From Thauera sp. UBA6194 (GTDB lineage: Bacteria > Pseudomonadota > Gammaproteobacteria > Burkholderiales > Rhodocyclaceae), in contig DITC01000007.1 in NCBI GenBank assembly GCA_002422685.1, positions 5,851-64,856 of the forward strand: DNA of 59,006 nt, written 5' to 3'. This document shows, piece after piece, positions 1-9,526 of the stretch. How positions within the stretch are numbered: the stretch's first letter is position 1; each line of letters opens with the position of its first letter. Both the position numbers and the translations under genes were made by a program. The notes beneath the pieces were generated by a model. The model ran no database searches and was not told the DNA's origin. It was given only the letters and a program-made list of their open reading frames with translations.

Positions 1-1
1 C

Positions 2-325
2 TTCCACTACATCAAGTTCCCCGATCGCGACACCATGCAGCGCATCGTGGACGTGCACTTCCCGGGCCTGAAGAAGGCGCTGCTGACCCAGGCGCTCGAG
101 GTCTTCTTCGGCCTGCGCGACATCCCCGGGCTGAAGAAGAAGCCCTCGACCTCCGAACTCATCGACTGGCTCAAGCTGCTCGTGGCCGAGGACATCCCGC
201 CCGAGGCGCTGCACGCCACCGACGGCAAGGCCGTCATCCCGCCGCTGCACGGCGCCCTGCTCAAGAACGAGCAGGACGTGCACCTGTTCGAGCGCCTGAT
301 GTTCATGGCGCGCCACAACCGCTGA
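2..325 (+). CDS. MoxR-family AAA+ ATPase, C-terminal part only
   Basis: The reading frame is open from the window edge and ends at TGA 323-325, so only about 107 C-terminal residues are visible and the P-loop lies outside. The visible part (FHYIKFPDRDTM..., then a helical segment rich in Lys and Leu ending FMARHNR) resembles the lid domain of MoxR-type ATPases. MoxR ATPases usually work as chaperone-like partners of VWA proteins, and a CoxE-type VWA gene follows one gene downstream (1725-2903), which supports the call. The gene ends 10 bp before the next start, so the three genes probably form one operon. The first in-frame ATG in the window, at 35, is internal and not a likely start. Family assignment is good; exact subfamily and client are unknown. 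Confidence 0.75.
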   Translation, partial: FHYIKFPDRDTMQRIVDVHFPGLKKALLTQALEVFFGLRDIPGLKKKPSTSELIDWLKLLVAEDIPPEALHATDGKAVIPPLHGALLKNEQDVHLFERLMFMARHNR

Positions 326-335
326 CGGTCGCGCC

Positions 336-1709
336 ATGTTCAGCACACTGTTCGGCTGGCTGTTCGGGCGCAAGCGCGCCCCCCGGCCCCCTGCAGCCGA
401 CGAGCGCAAGGGCTTCGAGCAGCTCAACCGCAACGCGCCGCTGCGCACCGAGGCCGCGGACGAAGACGCGGAGGGCGCCGGGCGCGGCTTCCTGTGCCGC
501 GAGGCGGTGCTCGGCCGCAACCAGCGCATCGCCGGCTACCAGTTCATGCTCCAGGAGGCGGTGCGCGCGCGCATCCGCCGCAGCAGCCGTCGCATCCACC
601 ACGTGTATGCGGAAGTGCTGGTGCACAACCTGGCGCACGCGGACATCGGCGAGCTGCTGGGCCACCGCCTGGCTTTTCTGGACCTGCCCGACTCCTTCCT
701 GTCGCACCCCAGCCTGCTCGGCCTGCCCGCCGCCAACGTGGTGATCATGCCCACCCTGCACGACGACGAGGGCGCGCCCGAGCCGGCGGCACTGCACAAG
801 ACGGTCGAGAGCCTGCGCCAGCGCGGCTTTCGCCTCGGCCTGCCCGACCCGAGCGTGGTCCCCGAGTTCGCCCACCTGCTGCCGATGGCGAGCTTCATCA
901 TCGCCCCCGCCCACGGCCTGGACCCGCGCCGCGGGCTCAGGCTGAGCAACATCGCGCTCGAGATCGCCGACAACGCCCGCCTGCTGATCCGCGACCTGCC
1001 CTCGCTCGACGACTTCCGCTTCAGCTACAAGCTCGGGGCGGCGCTGTTCCAGGGCCCGTTCGTCACCAGCCGCGAGGCCTGGGAGGACCGCGACCCCGGC
1101 CCGAGCACGCTGCGCATCGGCGTGCTGATCGCCCGCGTGCGTGCCGACGCCGACACACGCGAGCTGGCCGAGCTCTTCAAGCAGGACGCCGCGCTGTCGC
1201 TGCGTCTGCTGCGCTACCTCAACTCGGCGGCGATCGCGCTGCCGCAGCGCGTGTCCTCGATCGAGCATGCGCTCGCCCTGCTCGGCCGCGAAAAGCTCTA
1301 CCGCTGGCTGGTGTTGCTGGTGTGCAGCGCCGACGCCGACAACGAGCGCGGCAGCGCGGCGCTGGAGACGGCGCTGGTGCGCGGCCGCATGATGGAGCTC
1401 ATGGGCGCGTCGCGGACCGCCGGCGAGCGCGACGCGCTGTTCCTGGTCGGCCTGCTGTCCCTGGTCGACGTGATCATGCAGGTGCCGCTCGAGAAAGCCC
1501 TCGCGCCGCTGGCGCTGAGCCCCGAGATCGAAGCCGCGCTACGCGAAGGCAGCGGCCCGCACGCCGCCCTGCTCGAGCTGGCCATCGCCTGCGAGCGCGC
1601 CGACAGCGACCAGATCCGCGAGCTCGCCAGCCGCTGCGCGATCAGCCCCGAGCAGGCCTCCGACTGCCACATGCAGGCGCTGGGCTGGGCCATGCAGCTC
1701 CAGGAATGA
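336..1709 (+). CDS. EAL-like/HDOD signalling protein (YuxH type)
   Basis: The 457-residue protein has an N-terminal EAL-like half (about residues 48-240, starting FLCREAVLGRNQRIAGYQFML, the usual opening of YuxH-type proteins) and a C-terminal HDOD half (about 265-450, with FKQDAALSLRLLRYLNSAA and SSIEHALALLGREKLYRWL). The EAL-like half lacks a recognisable E-x-L triad and the DDFGTG motif, so it is probably catalytically dead and may only bind ligand or partner. HDOD domains are HD-like folds without metal ligands, common in signalling adaptors. It sits between a MoxR ATPase gene and a CoxE-type VWA gene, 10 bp after the first and 15 bp before the second, implying co-expression. No signal peptide; cytoplasmic. 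Start ATG 336 directly follows the upstream stop. Its role in the MoxR/VWA pair is unknown. Confidence 0.8.
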   Translation: MFSTLFGWLFGRKRAPRPPAADERKGFEQLNRNAPLRTEAADEDAEGAGRGFLCREAVLGRNQRIAGYQFMLQEAVRARIRRSSRRIHHVYAEVLVHNLAHADIGELLGHRLAFLDLPDSFLSHPSLLGLPAANVVIMPTLHDDEGAPEPAALHKTVESLRQRGFRLGLPDPSVVPEFAHLLPMASFIIAPAHGLDPRRGLRLSNIALEIADNARLLIRDLPSLDDFRFSYKLGAALFQGPFVTSREAWEDRDPGPSTLRIGVLIARVRADADTRELAELFKQDAALSLRLLRYLNSAAIALPQRVSSIEHALALLGREKLYRWLVLLVCSADADNERGSAALETALVRGRMMELMGASRTAGERDALFLVGLLSLVDVIMQVPLEKALAPLALSPEIEAALREGSGPHAALLELAIACERADSDQIRELASRCAISPEQASDCHMQALGWAMQLQE

Positions 1710-1724
1710 GCGCCCGCACACGCC

Positions 1725-2903
1725 ATGCTCATCGACTTCTTCCTGCACCTCAAGGCCCGCAAGCTCCCGGTGTCGACGCGCGAGTTCCTCACCGTGCTCG
1801 AAGGCCTGCGCGACGGCGTGTGCGGTGCGTCCATCGACGCGTTCTACTTCTATGCGCGCACCTGCCTGGTCAAGGACGAGTCGCTCTACGACCGCTTCGA
1901 CCAGGCCTTCGGTGAATACTTCAAGGGCGTGACCGCCCTGCCCGGGCTGGATGTGGAACTGCCCGAGGAATGGCTGCGCGCGCTGGCGAAGAAGCACCTC
2001 TCGCCCGAGGAGCGCGCGCAGCTCGAGAAGCTCGGCTGGGACAAGCTGATGGACGCGTTCCGCAAGCGCCTGGAAGAACAGAAGGGGCGCCACGAGGGCG
2101 GCAGCAAGTGGATCGGCACCGGCGGCAGCTCGCCCTTCGGCAACAACGGCACCCACCCCGAGGGCATCCGCGTGGGCGACGAGTCGGCCGGCAACCGCAC
2201 GGCGGTCAAGGTGTGGGACAAGCGCGAGTTCCGCAACCTCGACGACTCGGTGGAGCTCGGCACGCGCAACATCAAGGTCGCGCTGCGCCGGCTGCGCCGC
2301 TTCGCCCGCGAGGGTGCGGCCGAGGAGCTCGACCTGGACGGCACCATCGCCGCCACCGCGCGCAACGCCGGCTGGCTCGACCTGATGATGCGGCCCGAGC
2401 GCCACAACGCGGTCAAGGTGCTGCTCTTCCTCGACGTCGGCGGCTCGATGGACGACCACATCAAGGTGTGCGAGGAGCTGTTCTCCGCCTGCCGGCTCGA
2501 GTTCAAGCACCTCGAGTACTTCTACTTCCACAACTGCGTCTATGAAGGCGTGTGGCGCGACAACCGGCGGCGGCACAGCGAACGCACGCCGCTGCTCGAC
2601 GTCATCCACAAGTACGGGCCGGACTACAAGCTGATCTTCGTCGGCGACGCCACCATGAGCCCCTACGAGATCCTGCATCCGCACGGCTCGGTCGAGCACA
2701 TGAACGCCGAGGCCGGCGCCACCTGGCTGCGCCGCCTGCTCGACGCCTACCCCGCCGCCGCCTGGCTCAACCCCGAGCCCGAACGCCTGTGGCCCTATCG
2801 CAAGTCGATCGAGCTGATCCAGCAGCTCATGGGCGAGCGCATGTACCCGCTCACGCTCGAGGGCATCGCGCGCGCGATGCAGGCGCTGACGAAGAAACGC
2901 TGA
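1725..2903 (+). CDS. CoxE-type VWA-domain protein
   Basis: This 392-residue protein resembles the CoxE family: a long helical N-terminal half, then a von Willebrand A fold from about residue 225 (VLLFLDVGGSMDDHIKVCEEL) to the C-terminus. The MIDAS sequence reads D-V-G-G-S instead of D-x-S-x-S, so metal binding at the first loop is probably altered. The later YKLIFVGDATMSPYEI segment is the usual second half of the fold in this family. CoxE-like proteins pair with MoxR ATPases, which act on them or on a shared client; the MoxR partner is two genes upstream. Start ATG 1725 follows the upstream stop by 15 bp. No signal peptide or membrane helix. The client complex is not identifiable here. Confidence 0.82.
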   Translation: MLIDFFLHLKARKLPVSTREFLTVLEGLRDGVCGASIDAFYFYARTCLVKDESLYDRFDQAFGEYFKGVTALPGLDVELPEEWLRALAKKHLSPEERAQLEKLGWDKLMDAFRKRLEEQKGRHEGGSKWIGTGGSSPFGNNGTHPEGIRVGDESAGNRTAVKVWDKREFRNLDDSVELGTRNIKVALRRLRRFAREGAAEELDLDGTIAATARNAGWLDLMMRPERHNAVKVLLFLDVGGSMDDHIKVCEELFSACRLEFKHLEYFYFHNCVYEGVWRDNRRRHSERTPLLDVIHKYGPDYKLIFVGDATMSPYEILHPHGSVEHMNAEAGATWLRRLLDAYPAAAWLNPEPERLWPYRKSIELIQQLMGERMYPLTLEGIARAMQALTKKR

Positions 2904-2958
2904 CCTGAAGGCGGGCTGCTCCGCACTGTATCCGACCGTCTTAAATCAGCATTTGCTG

Positions 2959-2975
2959 TGTCGGAAAAATTTACA
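2959..2975 (+). promoter_or_regulatory. candidate activator-binding site upstream of PEP-CTERM gene 1
   Basis: The 17-mer TGTCGGAAAAATTTACA matches the 17-mer TGTCGGGATACTTTACA upstream of the second PEP-CTERM gene (52163-52179) at 13 of 17 positions, with both six-base ends identical. It lies 64 bp before the GG of the sigma-54 promoter, a normal distance for an enhancer-binding activator. It is offered as the site for a PrsR-like activator; that regulator is not in the window. Confidence 0.6.
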
Positions 2976-3036
2976 TCAGCAGCTTACATACTGCGAAACA
3001 GGAGCACAGGCATCTGATAAATATAATTTTTTTTAT

Positions 3037-3053
3037 TTGGCATCACTCTTGCT
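3037..3053 (+). promoter_or_regulatory. sigma-54 (-24/-12) promoter of PEP-CTERM gene 1
   Basis: TTGGCATCACTCTTGCT has the invariant GG (3039-3040) and GC (3051-3052) exactly 10 bp apart and fits the RpoN consensus YTGGCACGRNNNTTGCW at all but two positions. The expected start near 3064 leaves a leader of about 57 nt before ATG 3121. Sequence upstream is AT-rich (3019-3038). Confidence 0.7.
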
Positions 3054-3120
3054 TTGTTGAACCACGCAGCTCGGACTGTATCCGTGTGCGACCTCAATCC
3101 AGATCAAGAGGGGACCCAAA

Positions 3121-4185
3121 ATGAAAAAGCAAGAAACCACGCGCGCCCTGCGGGCGCTCAAAAAAACCGCAGTCGCCGCGGCACTCGCCGGCCTCGCCGC
3201 CCCTGCGCTGGCGTCATTGCAGTTGAGCGCTGCCTATCAGGATGCCGCGCTGTCGATCGACGGCTGGGGTGGCAGCAGTGGCGGCGAGCTCTCCGTATCC
3301 ACCCCCACGGGTTCGGAGGTCCTGAAGGCCTATCTTTATGCGTCCAGCGTCTGGGGAGGGGCAGTGAGCGACGTAACCCTCGAAGGGAACACGCTCAACG
3401 TCGCCGGCGGCACGCTCCTTGCGCCGGACGTCAACTCGGCCAGCACGATGCGCTGGGACGTGACCTCGTTCATGGAACCGCTGATCGAGTCGACCTTCGG
3501 CCTGCAGACCTTCAGTTATTCCGAACTGGGGAATATGGACGGCGCGGTGCTGGTCGTTGTTTACAAGCACACCACCACAGCCGGCGGCACGGCGATCATC
3601 ATGGATGGCGAACTCGCCACCAGGGGCGACAGCACCACGCTGAGCTTCGCCTCCCCGTACGCCGGCGGCGACGTGATCATGTCCCTGGCATCGAGCTACA
3701 GCTATAACGGCGACTCGACTATAAACAACAGCGGGCAGGTAACGATCGTCGATGTCGTCACGAGTTCCACGGCTTCGCGTCTGCTCACGGGCTGCGCGGG
3801 TGGCAATGACGACGGCAATTTTGTCGCTGCAAACGGCAGCCTGATGACCGTCGGCGGCATCGGCGACAGCATCAATAACCCCGATCCTGCCTGCGCCGGC
3901 GGCGCCGGTGACGACGAGCTCTACAACCTCGCGCTGGGCAACAGCGCTGATGCGACGCCTTTCCTGCAGACGGGCGACACGTCCATCACTTTCAACACCG
4001 TGAACCCGACCAACGACGACAACGTGTTCTTCCTCGGCTTCACCACCAGCTTCACGGTGTCGCAGGTCAACGACGAGGACATCGACGACGACGACAACGG
4101 CACCGTGCCCGAACCCGGTGTGCTCGCTCTGCTTGGCCTTGGCCTGCTGGGCCTTTGCGGGAGTCGCATGCGTCGATCGAGCTGA
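3121..4185 (+). CDS. PEP-CTERM secreted protein 1
   Basis: The 354-residue protein starts with a Sec signal peptide (basic MKKQETTRALRALKK, hydrophobic segment to about residue 31, ending APALAS). It ends with a PEP-CTERM sorting signal (residues 329-354: VPEPG, a Leu/Gly-rich membrane segment, then SRMRRSS). In this system an exosortase recognises the PEP motif and the protein is processed and exported, often into the exopolysaccharide matrix. The middle is rich in Gly, Ser, Thr and Asp, with an Asp run before the PEP motif (about residues 318-326), and carries no enzyme motif I recognise. A GAGGGG ribosome site precedes ATG 3121. It is a single-gene unit with a sigma-54 promoter upstream. 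No exosortase gene is in the window. Precise function unknown. Confidence 0.9.
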   Translation: MKKQETTRALRALKKTAVAAALAGLAAPALASLQLSAAYQDAALSIDGWGGSSGGELSVSTPTGSEVLKAYLYASSVWGGAVSDVTLEGNTLNVAGGTLLAPDVNSASTMRWDVTSFMEPLIESTFGLQTFSYSELGNMDGAVLVVVYKHTTTAGGTAIIMDGELATRGDSTTLSFASPYAGGDVIMSLASSYSYNGDSTINNSGQVTIVDVVTSSTASRLLTGCAGGNDDGNFVAANGSLMTVGGIGDSINNPDPACAGGAGDDELYNLALGNSADATPFLQTGDTSITFNTVNPTNDDNVFFLGFTTSFTVSQVNDEDIDDDDNGTVPEPGVLALLGLGLLGLCGSRMRRSS

Positions 4186-4195
4186 AGCAACGGGC

Positions 4196-4222
4196 AAAAA
4201 GAGAGCGGCCGCAAGGCCGCTC
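4196..4222 (-). terminator. intrinsic terminator, strongest for leftward transcription
   Basis: GAGCGGCC (4203-4210), loop GCAA, GGCCGCTC (4215-4222) form a perfect 8-bp stem with a tetraloop. Read on the minus strand it is followed by a T run (4200-4196), which suits the leftward marR-type gene. It probably also stops the convergent PEP-CTERM transcript. Confidence 0.75.
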
Positions 4223-4260
4223 CAACTGCTGTCCTCAAACATGCTTGAACACGTCGGGGA

Positions 4261-4297
4261 ACACGGTGATCCGGCCCGCCCATGGGGCCGGCCGTGT
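4261..4297. terminator. second hairpin between convergent genes
   Basis: ACACGG...CCGGCCC, a 7-nt loop, then GGGCCGG CCGTGT form a long stem with a 4-nt bulge (TGAT). It lies directly after the MarR stop codon. There is no T run, so its role as terminator or mRNA-stabilising hairpin is inferred. Confidence 0.4.
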
Positions 4298-4298
4298 G

Positions 4299-4802
4299 TC
4301 ATTCGGTAAAGGGCAGCGGCTGCATGCCGAAACCGTCATCGAGGTTCTTGATCTGGCGGAGCAACTTGTCGAGCTCGCTCTGCAGGCTCGCGAGGCCTTC
4401 GTCGTCCATCAGGCGCAGCGCCTCGGGCAACACCCCACGCGCCGGTGAGGGCGCGCGCGCGAGCAGCGCGTGGCCTTCGTCGGTGAGGTACAGCCGCACC
4501 ACACGCTGGTCTGCGCTCGTGCGTTCCTTGCGCAGCAACCCCGACGTCTCCAGCCGATCGACCATGTTCGACGTGGTCGATTGATGCAGCGCCATGCGGT
4601 TTGCGAGCTCGCCGACACGCAGCCCGTCCGCTTCGCGCAGTTCCTGCAGGGCCCAGAGCTGCGCCCCGGTGACGCCGCTCTGGCGCTCTATCCACTGTGA
4701 GTGCCGCTGTGCCGTGCGGATCAGGATCCGGAAGCGCTGCAGCACCGACAAGGGGTTCGCCGGCGCGGCCGGCTTCTTTACTTTCTGTTGCGATTCCGCC
4801 AT
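4299..4802 (-). CDS. MarR-family transcriptional regulator
   Basis: The 167-residue protein has a winged-helix core: SGVTGAQLWALQELREADGLRVGELANRMALHQSTTSNMVDRLETSGLLRKERTSADQR is the typical MarR recognition helix and wing, ending with dimerising helices. Such proteins usually repress their own gene and a neighbour, and release DNA on binding a small molecule. I chose ATG 4802 rather than the upstream TTG at 4832, because a good promoter (-35 TTGACA, 17 bp, -10 TACAGT) lies across the longer reading frame. It is divergent from the ClC gene at 4985, a plausible target. The ligand is unknown. Confidence 0.85.
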   Translation of the reverse strand: MAESQQKVKKPAAPANPLSVLQRFRILIRTAQRHSQWIERQSGVTGAQLWALQELREADGLRVGELANRMALHQSTTSNMVDRLETSGLLRKERTSADQRVVRLYLTDEGHALLARAPSPARGVLPEALRLMDDEGLASLQSELDKLLRQIKNLDDGFGMQPLPFTE

Positions 4803-4813
4803 TTGAATCTCGC

Positions 4814-4828
4814 GCAAACTGTATTTGC
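4814..4828. promoter_or_regulatory. candidate MarR operator overlapping the -10
   Basis: GCAAACTGTATTTGC is a 5-5-5 inverted repeat (GCAAA/TTTGC) placed over the -10 hexamer of the MarR promoter. This is the usual place for an autorepressor. Binding by this MarR is inferred. Confidence 0.45.
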
Positions 4829-4846
4829 TCAAAGCATCATTGTCAA
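4818..4846 (-). promoter_or_regulatory. sigma-70 promoter of the MarR gene
   Basis: On the minus strand TTGACA (4846-4841), a 17-bp spacer and TACAGT (4823-4818) match the -35/-10 consensus well, with ideal spacing. An A/T run lies just upstream of the -35. Its position fixes the MarR start at ATG 4802. Confidence 0.7.
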
Positions 4847-4984
4847 AAAAACATCACAGGGTGCAGCAACGGCTATGGTAGCGGTATCGTCCACCCTTCG
4901 CATGTGCCGCAGCGCAAAAACCACGCGCGGCGCGGCGCCCAATTCGCCCACGGCAGCGCAAACCTCCGCCCCACCCACACCCCG

Positions 4985-6646
4985 ATGACCCCCGAGTCCG
5001 CTCCCGAGCAGCGTAGCGACAAGACCGCACCCCCCTCTTCGCGCTGGACACCCGCCCGCCTGCTGCGCGGCGGGCGGCGCTATTTCCTGCCCTGGCTGTC
5101 GCTGCGGCGCTGGCGCGTGCGGCTGCTGCTGGTCGGCGCGGCGCTGTTCGCCGGACTGATCGCGATCGCGTTCGCCATCGGCGCCGAGGTTGCGATCAGC
5201 ACGCACGCGGCGATCATCGGCGAGCGCCCCTGGCTCACCCTGTTCATCGCACCCGGCGGCTTCGCCCTGCTCGGCTGGATCTCGTTCCGGCTGTTCCCGG
5301 GCACCGAGGGCAGCGGCATCCCGCAGGCGGTCGCGGCCTCGATGTCGGACGACGGCCGCGTGCGGCGCCAGCTGCTCTCGCTGCGCATCGCGATCGCCAA
5401 GGTGTTCCTGACCCTCGGCGGGCTGTTGAGTGGCGCCTCGGTCGGCCGCGAGGGCCCGTCGGTCCAGATCGGCGCGTCGATCATGCACCTGTTGTCGAGC
5501 CGCAAGCGGCGGCGGCGCATCGCCTCGAGCCGCGACCTCATCGTCGCCGGCAGCGGCGCGGGGATCGCGGCGGCGTTCAACACCCCGCTCGGCGGCGTCA
5601 TGTTCGCGATCGAGGAGATGTGCCGCTACCAGGCCTTCCGTGCCAACAGCACCACGCTCACCGCGGTGATCTTCGCCGGCCTGATGTCGCTCGCCGTGCT
5701 CGGCAACTACACCTATTTCGGCCGCACGCTGGCGGCGATCGGCTGGCCGGACGGCATCTGGCCGGTGCTCGCCTGCGGTGTGGCGGGCGGCCTGCTCGGC
5801 GGCATCTTCACGCGCGTGCTGATCGCCTCGGCGCGCGGGCTACCCGGGCGCCTGGGCGTGATCTCGCGCACCCGGCCGGTCGCCTTCGCCGCCATGTGCG
5901 GGCTGCTCACCGCGCTCATCGGCCTGGCCAGCGGCGGCCTGACCTACGGCACCGGTTACGCGGAATCCAAGGCCGCGCTCGAAGGCAGCGCGGCGCTGCC
6001 GGTCGCATTCACGCTGATGAAGATGGCGGTGATCTGGCTGGTCTTCGTGTCGCGCATTCCGGGCGGCATCTTCGCGCCGGCGCTCGCCGTCGGCGCGGGG
6101 CTGGGGTCGGACCTGGCGCTGCTGCTGCCGGGCGACCCCGACCCTGCGATCCTGGTGCTGGGCATGGTGGCTTTTCTGTCCGCGATGACGCAGGCACCGA
6201 TCACCGCCTTCGTCATCGTCATGGAGATGACCGCCAACCACCAGATGCTGCTGCCGCTGATGGCCGCCGCCATGGTCGCGCACGGCGTCGCGCGCTCGGT
6301 CGCGCCGGTGCCGCTGTATCACGCGCTCTCGCACGCCTGGCTGCGCAAGGCGAACAAGCAGCTGCACCCGGTAACGACCGCGGCGAACATCGGCGCAAAG
6401 CACGCGCCAGCAGAAGCCGACCCCGCAACGACAGCGGCCACGCCCGCGCCGGCCTCACCGAAAGCCGCCCCACCGGCGCCGGAGCCGCCAACGCCCGAGT
6501 CTCCCGCACCGGAGTCTCCCGCACCGGAGTCGCCTGCACCAGAGTCGCCTGCACCGGCACCCGGCGCGGCAGAGCCCGCCGTGACGCCGCCCCATCCGCC
6601 GGAGGATGAGGACAGCCCCGCGACGCGCCCTCCAGGCACCGCGTAA
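4985..6646 (+). CDS. ClC-family chloride channel or H+/Cl- antiporter
   Basis: The 553-residue membrane protein carries the ClC selectivity motifs: GSGIP (residues 109-113), GREGP (154-158, with gating Glu156) and GIFAP (361-365). Glu210/Glu211 in AIEEMCRYQ correspond to the internal proton glutamate region of the exchangers, so antiport is more likely than channel behaviour. About ten membrane segments run from residue 48 to 455. After about residue 465 comes a cytoplasmic Pro/Ala/Glu-rich tail with four PESPA units; there is no CBS domain. I chose ATG 4985 because upstream in-frame codons run through the intergenic promoter region; no clear ribosome site is visible. It is divergent from the MarR gene, which may regulate it. 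Substrate could also be fluoride or nitrate in this family. Confidence 0.88.
   Translation: MTPESAPEQRSDKTAPPSSRWTPARLLRGGRRYFLPWLSLRRWRVRLLLVGAALFAGLIAIAFAIGAEVAISTHAAIIGERPWLTLFIAPGGFALLGWISFRLFPGTEGSGIPQAVAASMSDDGRVRRQLLSLRIAIAKVFLTLGGLLSGASVGREGPSVQIGASIMHLLSSRKRRRRIASSRDLIVAGSGAGIAAAFNTPLGGVMFAIEEMCRYQAFRANSTTLTAVIFAGLMSLAVLGNYTYFGRTLAAIGWPDGIWPVLACGVAGGLLGGIFTRVLIASARGLPGRLGVISRTRPVAFAAMCGLLTALIGLASGGLTYGTGYAESKAALEGSAALPVAFTLMKMAVIWLVFVSRIPGGIFAPALAVGAGLGSDLALLLPGDPDPAILVLGMVAFLSAMTQAPITAFVIVMEMTANHQMLLPLMAAAMVAHGVARSVAPVPLYHALSHAWLRKANKQLHPVTTAANIGAKHAPAEADPATTAATPAPASPKAAPPAPEPPTPESPAPESPAPESPAPESPAPAPGAAEPAVTPPHPPEDEDSPATRPPGTA
6497..6556 (+). repeat. 15-bp minisatellite inside the ClC gene
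   Basis: Four head-to-tail copies of a 15-bp unit (GAGTCTCCCGCACCG, with GAGTCGCCTGCACCG variants) encode the PESPA repeats of the ClC tail. The unit is a multiple of three, so copy-number change would keep the frame. Confidence 0.85.
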
Positions 6647-6649
6647 ACA

Positions 6650-6686
6650 GGCACGGGCGGCCGCTTTCCAGCGCGCCGCCCGTGCC
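6650..6686. terminator. bidirectional hairpin between clc and htpG
   Basis: GGCACGGGCGGC (6650-6661) and GCCGCCCGTGCC (6675-6686) form a perfect 12-bp stem, with an inner CGCT/AGCG extension. It starts 3 nt after the ClC stop codon and 25 nt beyond the htpG stop. No long T run follows. Confidence 0.7.
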
Positions 6687-6711
6687 CGTCAATACGCCGA
6701 CAAATGCCGAA

Positions 6712-8640
<1,929 letters not shown>

Positions 8641-8680
8641 GAATAAGGCTCCAGCTTGGGTTACGGATCAGTGCGTCGGC

Positions 8681-8708
8681 AGATGGGGACGCCCGCCCGG
8701 CTTTCAAG
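8681..8708 (-). promoter_or_regulatory. sigma-32 heat-shock promoter of htpG
   Basis: On the minus strand CTTGAAA (8708 leftwards) and CCCCATCT (ending 8681) are separated by 13 bp, an almost exact match to the RpoH consensus CTTGAA-N13-17-CCCCATNT. Transcription would start near 8674, giving a leader of about 34 nt. Confidence 0.85.
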
Positions 8709-8732
8709 CCCCTGCCGCGCGCCGCCCTGCGC

Positions 8733-9290
8733 TCACAGGTACTGCACGTCGGTGATCTCGATCTCGCGCATGCCCGCCGGGCTCTGGAAGCGCACCACGT
8801 CGCCCGCGCGCGCCTTGAGCACCGCGCGCGCCAGCGGCGAGATCCAGCTGATGCGCCCCTGCGCGGCGTCGGCCTCGTCCACGCCGACGATCTGCCAGGT
8901 CTGCTCGTCCTCGCTCTCGAGGTCGCAGAAGCTCACCGTGGCGCCGAAGAACACCTGCTCCAGGCCCTGCTGGCGCTCGGGGTCGACCACCTCGGCGCTC
9001 TCGATGCGCTTGATCAGGAAGCGGATGCGGCGGTCAATCTCGCGCAGGCGCTTCTTGCCGTAGATGTAGTCGCCGTTCTCCGAGCGGTCGCCGTTGCCGG
9101 CGGCCCAGGCCACGGTCTCGACCAGCTTGGGGCGCTCGACGCGCACGAGCTGGTCGAGCTCGACGCGCAGCGCGTCGTAGCCGCGCCGCGTCATGTAGTT
9201 CTTGCTGCCCGCGGGCAGGCGCGGCGCGGAGGCGAGCTCCTCGCCCTCGTCGTCCGCGCCGTCGTTTTCCTTGACGAAAGCCTTGTTCAC
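8733..9290 (-). CDS. greB: transcript cleavage factor GreB
   Basis: This 185-residue protein has the Gre layout: an N-terminal antiparallel coiled coil (about residues 30-105, YMTRRGYDALRVELDQLVRVERPKLVETV...) with the acidic tip motif GDRSENGDYIYGKKRLREIDRRIRFLIKRIE, then an FKBP-like C-terminal domain. KKRLREIDRRIRFLIKR and the overall length fit GreB rather than GreA. It enters the secondary channel of RNA polymerase and stimulates cleavage of backtracked RNA. The start is GTG 9290: AGGA sits 6 nt upstream and the protein then begins VNKAFVKEN, whereas the longer upstream frame looks noncoding. An extension of about 30 acidic residues precedes the coiled coil. Confidence 0.95.
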   Translation of the reverse strand: MNKAFVKENDGADDEGEELASAPRLPAGSKNYMTRRGYDALRVELDQLVRVERPKLVETVAWAAGNGDRSENGDYIYGKKRLREIDRRIRFLIKRIESAEVVDPERQQGLEQVFFGATVSFCDLESEDEQTWQIVGVDEADAAQGRISWISPLARAVLKARAGDVVRFQSPAGMREIEITDVQYL

Positions 9291-9526
9291 TTGGAGTCCT
9301 GTCGATCGTTCACACACGCATGGTAAGAAATCGGCACACCGAGCGCCAAGCCCCGGCCACGGGACACCGCAGCAAGGGCGTTGCGGCACACCGTGACACA
9401 CGCTGACGGGTGCGGCTGCGGCTCAGGTTGTCAGTACCCGCCCCGGCGCATAACATTGCGCGCAAACCATCTGCATCTGACGCGCGTCCATCGTGCTGCC
9501 AGTGCTGCCACGCAGGGAGAAAGAGC

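Noticed and set aside
4299..4832. Longer MarR start at a TTG codon (4832)
   Set aside because: A near-consensus promoter covers that stretch, so the transcript would begin too late to include it; ATG 4802 fits.
4697..4984. 96-codon N-terminal extension of the ClC protein
   Set aside because: It would run through the MarR gene start and its promoter, and its composition is not that of a ClC N-terminus.
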